A stretch of 64,000 bases of DNA from Streptomyces mexicanus (GTDB taxonomy: Bacteria > Actinomycetota > Actinomycetes > Streptomycetales > Streptomycetaceae), in NCBI RefSeq assembly GCF_902506575.1, contig NZ_LR732544.1:1448330-1512329 (forward strand). Reading direction: 5' to 3'. Each line of letters begins with the position of its first letter. The first letter of the stretch is position 1. Below the pieces are notes generated by a model. The model was not told the origin of the DNA, did not search any database, and was given only the letters and a program-made list of their open reading frames with translations. Made by a program: the position numbers and the translations under genes. This document shows positions 61,132 through 64,000 of this stretch, piece after piece.

Positions 61132-61272
61132 AGGTGAACTGGCACAGGACGGTACCCGGCGTTCACCTGGTCTGTCAGTACTCGAACCGCTGTGAACTTC
61201 GCGGAAATTTTCGACGAGGCCCCGTGGGGACCTGGGTACACTGCACGGGCACGGCGCTGTGCGCCGGTGCGC

Positions 61273-61346
61273 GCCTCCTTAGCTCAGCTGGTCAGAGCAA
61301 CGCACTTGTAATGCGTAGGTCGTCGGTTCGAATCCGACAGGGGGCT
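61273..61346 (+). tRNA. tRNA-Thr (anticodon TGT)
   Basis: The cloverleaf folds fully: acceptor GCCTCCT/AGGGGGC, D-stem GCTC/GAGC, anticodon stem ACGCA/TGCGT with loop CTTGTAA (anticodon TGT, reads ACA), T-arm GTCGG-TTCGAAT-CCGAC, discriminator T. CCA is not encoded, as often in Streptomyces. It is 245 bp from the divergent msiK start and not duplicated at the catabolic-block boundary. Confidence 0.95.
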
Positions 61347-61465
61347 CCGCGAGACCGAGGCCACTCCGTCCGGGGTGGCCTTCGTCGTACCCGGGTCCGG
61401 ACACGGCCCGGTGCTGAAGCGGCCCGGTATTGAAACGAACTGTACAAAACAGCTAGGCTCGCGGC

Positions 61466-62062
61466 ATGGCCCGACCGCGGACGTTCGACGAGGAGCGGGC
61501 CCTGGCCGCCGCCATGCACACGTTCTGGGAGAAGGGCTACGAGGCCACCTCCACCCAGGACCTGTGCGAGGCCACGGGGCTGGGGCGCAGCAGCATCTAC
61601 AACACCTTCAAGAGCAAGCACGACCTGTTCGCGCGGGCGCTGGCCCATTACATCGAGACCACGACGGCCGCCCAGCTGGCCGTGCTGGAGGACGTGCGCC
61701 TCAGCGGCGCCGAGCGCGTCCGTGCCCTGCTCGACCGGGTGGTGGAGGGCGAGGCGGAGCACCGGGCGCAGGGGCGCCATGCGGGCTGTCTGACGGTGAA
61801 CACCACCGTCGAGCTGGCCGGCCGGGACGCGCGGGCGGCCGAGATGCTGGAGCGGGACACGGCCCGCCGGCTGGCGGCGTTGCGCGGCGCGATCGAGGCG
61901 GGCCGGCGGGACGGCAGCATCGTCTCGTCCCGGGACGCGGAGGCGCTGGCCCGGTTCGTCAACGCGGTCATCGGCGGCATGCGCGTCTCCAGCCAGGGCG
62001 GTGCCGACCGGGCCGCGCTGGCGGCGATCGCCGAGGTCGCCATGGACGCCCTGACGCGCTGA
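61466..62062 (+). CDS. TetR-family regulator of the adjacent MFS efflux gene
   Basis: A 198-residue TetR/AcrR of the RutR/YcdC-like type: MARPRTFDEERALAAAMHTF, HTH STQDLCEATGLGRSSIYNTF, KSKHDLF, C-terminal domain with HAGCLTVNTTVELAGRDARA. It precedes an MFS exporter on the same strand with an operator candidate between, the usual arrangement for multidrug-efflux control. Confidence 0.92.
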   Translation: MARPRTFDEERALAAAMHTFWEKGYEATSTQDLCEATGLGRSSIYNTFKSKHDLFARALAHYIETTTAAQLAVLEDVRLSGAERVRALLDRVVEGEAEHRAQGRHAGCLTVNTTVELAGRDARAAEMLERDTARRLAALRGAIEAGRRDGSIVSSRDAEALARFVNAVIGGMRVSSQGGADRAALAAIAEVAMDALTR

Positions 62063-62103
62063 GCGGGTGCGCGCCGGTGCGGTGTGCCGACGTGCGCCCA
62101 TGT

Positions 62104-62122
62104 TTTGGACTGACCAATCCAT
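62104..62122. promoter_or_regulatory. TetR operator candidate upstream of MFS gene
   Basis: TTTGGACTGACCAATCCAT contains TGGA...TCCA arms around ACTGACCAA, in the 128-bp gap between the TetR and MFS genes. Likely binding site of the TetR. Confidence 0.5.
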
Positions 62123-62146
62123 AACGTCGCGGTGTCCCGTCCGCGT

Positions 62147-62178
62147 CGACCCACCGACCCACCGACCCACCGACCCAA
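62147..62178 (+). repeat. Four tandem 8-bp repeats
   Basis: CGACCCAC repeated four times (last unit ends in A) just before the AAGGAG ribosome-binding site of the MFS gene. May be slippage-prone and alter promoter-to-gene spacing. Confidence 0.8.
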
Positions 62179-62190
62179 GGAGAGCGAACC

Positions 62191-63405
62191 GTGCCCCGAG
62201 CCGTATACGTCCTGGCCCTCGGCATCTTCGCCATGGTGACCAGCGAGTTCGTGGTCGCCGGGCTGATGCCGCAGATGGCCGACGGCCTGCACGCGACCGT
62301 CCCGCAGATCGGCTACCTCATCACCGCCTTCGCGGCGGCCATGGCCTTCGGCGGGCCCGTGGTGACGGTGGCGGTGATGAAACTGCCGCCCCGCACGGCG
62401 CTGATGGTGCTGTTCGCGGTCTTCCTGGCGGGCAACGTGCTGGCCGCCACCGCGAACGGCTACGCCGCGATGATGGCCGCGCGGATCGTCACCGGCACCG
62501 CCTCCCAGGCGTTCTTCGGCGTGGGCCTGTCGCTGTGCGCGCGGCTCACCCGTCCGCAGGTGCGCGGGCGGGCGATCGCGGTGGCGATGAACGGCCTGAT
62601 GCTCGGCACCCTGCTCGGGCTGCCGATGTCCACGCTGATCGGTGAGCGGTTCGGCTGGCGGGCGGCCTTCTGGGCGATCACCGTGATCACCGTGATCGCC
62701 GCCCTGGCCACGCTCCTCGGCGTGCCGCGCGTGGAGCGGGCGCAGGGCGGGGGCGGCTTCCGCGCGGAGGCCGGCGTCTTCCGCAGGCCGGGGCTGTGGC
62801 TGGTGCTGTCCACCAGCATGCTCGTCATCGGGGCGACCTTCTCGGCGTTCAGCTACTTCAACCCGATCCTCACCGAGGTCACCGGCTTCTCCGCGGGCAC
62901 CGTCCCCGTCCTGCTGATCGCGTACGGTGCCGCCACGGTCGTCGGCAACAACCTCGTCGGCCGTCTCGCCGACCGGCACACCGTCCCCGTGCTCGCCGCC
63001 GGCCTGCTGCTCAACACCGTCTTCCTGGCCGGGTTCGCCCTGCTGGCGGACCTGCGCGTCCCGGCGGTTCTCTGCATGCTGGGCGTCGGCCTGGTCGGCG
63101 TCACCATGAACCCGGCCATGGTGGTGCGGGTGCAGCGCGCCGGCAACGCGGGCCCGCTGGTCAACACCGTCCACTCCTCCTTCATCACCCTCGGCATCAT
63201 CCTGGGCTCCTCCATCGGGGCCGTGGTGATCGACGCCTGGGGGCTGCGCGCGCCGCTGTGGCTGGGAGCGGTCATGGCCGTCGCCGGTCTGGCCACCGTC
63301 CTGCCCGCGCTCGTCCGGCGCGCCGCTGCGGATGCCGCTCCGGTCACCGCCCCGGCGGCGGAGTCCGCCCCGGTCCGGCCCGCACCCTGCGAGCAGCGGG
63401 TCTGA
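62191..63405 (+). CDS. MFS exporter (drug:H+ antiporter type)
   Basis: A 404-residue transporter with about 12 hydrophobic segments. The start RAVYVLALGIFAMVTSEFVV and the LCARLTRPQVRGRAIAVAMN loop are typical of the AraJ/Cmx-type 12-TM efflux family. GTG at 62191 has AAGGAG upstream. Substrate not known; probably exports hydrophobic toxicants or antibiotics. Ends with a hairpin (63427-63452). Confidence 0.92.
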   Translation: MPRAVYVLALGIFAMVTSEFVVAGLMPQMADGLHATVPQIGYLITAFAAAMAFGGPVVTVAVMKLPPRTALMVLFAVFLAGNVLAATANGYAAMMAARIVTGTASQAFFGVGLSLCARLTRPQVRGRAIAVAMNGLMLGTLLGLPMSTLIGERFGWRAAFWAITVITVIAALATLLGVPRVERAQGGGGFRAEAGVFRRPGLWLVLSTSMLVIGATFSAFSYFNPILTEVTGFSAGTVPVLLIAYGAATVVGNNLVGRLADRHTVPVLAAGLLLNTVFLAGFALLADLRVPAVLCMLGVGLVGVTMNPAMVVRVQRAGNAGPLVNTVHSSFITLGIILGSSIGAVVIDAWGLRAPLWLGAVMAVAGLATVLPALVRRAAADAAPVTAPAAESAPVRPAPCEQRV

Positions 63406-63426
63406 CGGGAGTCGTGTCGGGCGCGC

Positions 63427-63452
63427 GGCCCCCGGCCGCCGGGCCGGGGGCC
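63427..63452. terminator. GC-rich terminator hairpin
   Basis: GGCCCCCGGC / GCCGGGGGCC with a 6-nt loop, between the convergent MFS and FAD-monooxygenase genes. Confidence 0.75.
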
Positions 63453-63469
63453 TGCGCCGTCCGCGCGGT

Positions 63470-64000
63470 TCAGCCGGTGCGCAGGACGGCCGCGAGGACT
63501 TCCCGCAGGGTGCCCTCCGGGTCCGGGGCGGCGCCGGGGGCGCGCCAGGCGACGAAGCCGTCGGGGCGGACCAGGACCGCGCCGTCGGACGTGGTGCCGT
63601 GGGCGCGGGCCCAGTCGGGCGGTGCCGTCTCCTCGCCCGCGGTCTGCGGGTCGTAGGTGAGGTCCGCGCCGATGCGGTACGACTGCAGCGGTACGCCCGT
63701 GTCCTGGGCGATGCGCTGGGCCGCCGTGTGCCAGTCGGCCGCCGACCGGGCGTCGCTGAGCAGCACCGGGCAGCGTTCGTACAGGTCGAGGGTGGAGATG
63801 CGGGTGCCGCTGCGGCGCAGCCACAGGTGGGGGGCCCGGGTGCCGGGCTCGCCGGTCAGGCGGACGGCGTCGGGGACGACGTCCTGGGCGGGGTCGGCGC
63901 CGACGACGGCGCCGTGGGGGTAGCGGTAGCCGAGGACGACGTTGAGAATGCCGCCGCGCTTGCCGCCGCCGATGCCGGGGGCGGGGGCGAAGCCGGGGTG
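63470..64000 (-). CDS. FAD-dependent aromatic-type monooxygenase, C-terminal part
   Basis: The right edge cuts this gene; 176 C-terminal residues remain. They include a conserved stretch of FAD-binding-3 monooxygenases (GGKRGGILNVVLGYRYPHGA) and the thioredoxin-like C-terminal domain (LDLYERCPVLLSDAR, QDTGVPLQSYRIGADLTYDP, GAVLVRPDGFVAWR) of phenol-hydroxylase/RdmE/PgaE-like enzymes. It would hydroxylate an aromatic ring, possibly of a polyketide. FAD domain lies outside the window. Confidence 0.8.
   Translation of the reverse strand, partial: HPGFAPAPGIGGGKRGGILNVVLGYRYPHGAVVGADPAQDVVPDAVRLTGEPGTRAPHLWLRRSGTRISTLDLYERCPVLLSDARSAADWHTAAQRIAQDTGVPLQSYRIGADLTYDPQTAGEETAPPDWARAHGTTSDGAVLVRPDGFVAWRAPGAAPDPEGTLREVLAAVLRTG

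Noticed and set aside
61273..61346. tRNA-Thr as integration site for the catabolic block
   Set aside because: The tRNA 3' end points away from the block, no duplicate tRNA end was seen near 59.2 kb, and no integrase is present.

Overview
The window looks like part of a Streptomyces or close relative: GC-rich DNA, tight operons with 4-nt start/stop overlaps, GTG/TTG starts, and on the right an msiK-type sugar ABC ATPase, a tRNA-Thr and a TetR/MFS efflux pair. Species cannot be fixed from the sequence alone. All functions are assigned from motifs and family knowledge; no database search was run.

Bases 1 to about 59,175 form a dense catabolic block. It holds four cytochrome P450s with two ferredoxin/ferredoxin-reductase pairs, two Baeyer-Villiger monooxygenases, an esterase, NDMA-type alcohol and aldehyde dehydrogenases, seven short-chain dehydrogenases (two of the mycofactocin-coupled type), three luciferase-like flavin/F420 oxidoreductases, an AMACR-type racemase, CoA ligases and a CoA transferase, a fused acyl-CoA dehydrogenase, crotonase, nitronate-monooxygenase-like proteins, a KorA-Fdx-KorB complex, a HyuA/HyuB pair and an orphan solute-binding lipoprotein. 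Inferred logic: P450s hydroxylate a hydrophobic alicyclic or isoprenoid-like compound; SDR/ADH enzymes make ketones; BVMOs insert oxygen to give esters or lactones; esterase and cyclase-type hydrolases open them; CoA activation, racemisation at methyl branches and beta-oxidation follow. The substrate is not determined.

Layout: 1-9.2 kb CoA metabolism and KorAB; 9.4-16.9 kb HyuBA, LLM, ferredoxin and reductase; 17-24.4 kb P450/SDR plus the ADH-ALDH-BVMO-esterase operon; 24.5-34.1 kb PucR regulator, LLM, second BVMO, two divergent P450 units; 34.2-39.1 kb CMD/epimerase/SDR operons and a cyclase; 39.5-45.8 kb solute-binding protein, TetR and a ferredoxin-reductase-fusion-P450 operon; 46-59 kb TetR-controlled CoA genes.

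Eleven AT-rich intergenic spots between 2.9 and 41.8 kb carry variants of one motif (about CAATCATTnAACTAA), suggesting a single regulon. The 46-59 kb part uses different palindromes, so the block may be composite. Decayed genes (IclR, IS5-type transposase, thiolase, LysR) and an etfB cut off at about codon 59 show a history of rearrangement. From 59.18 kb onward the content is ordinary Streptomyces chromosome.
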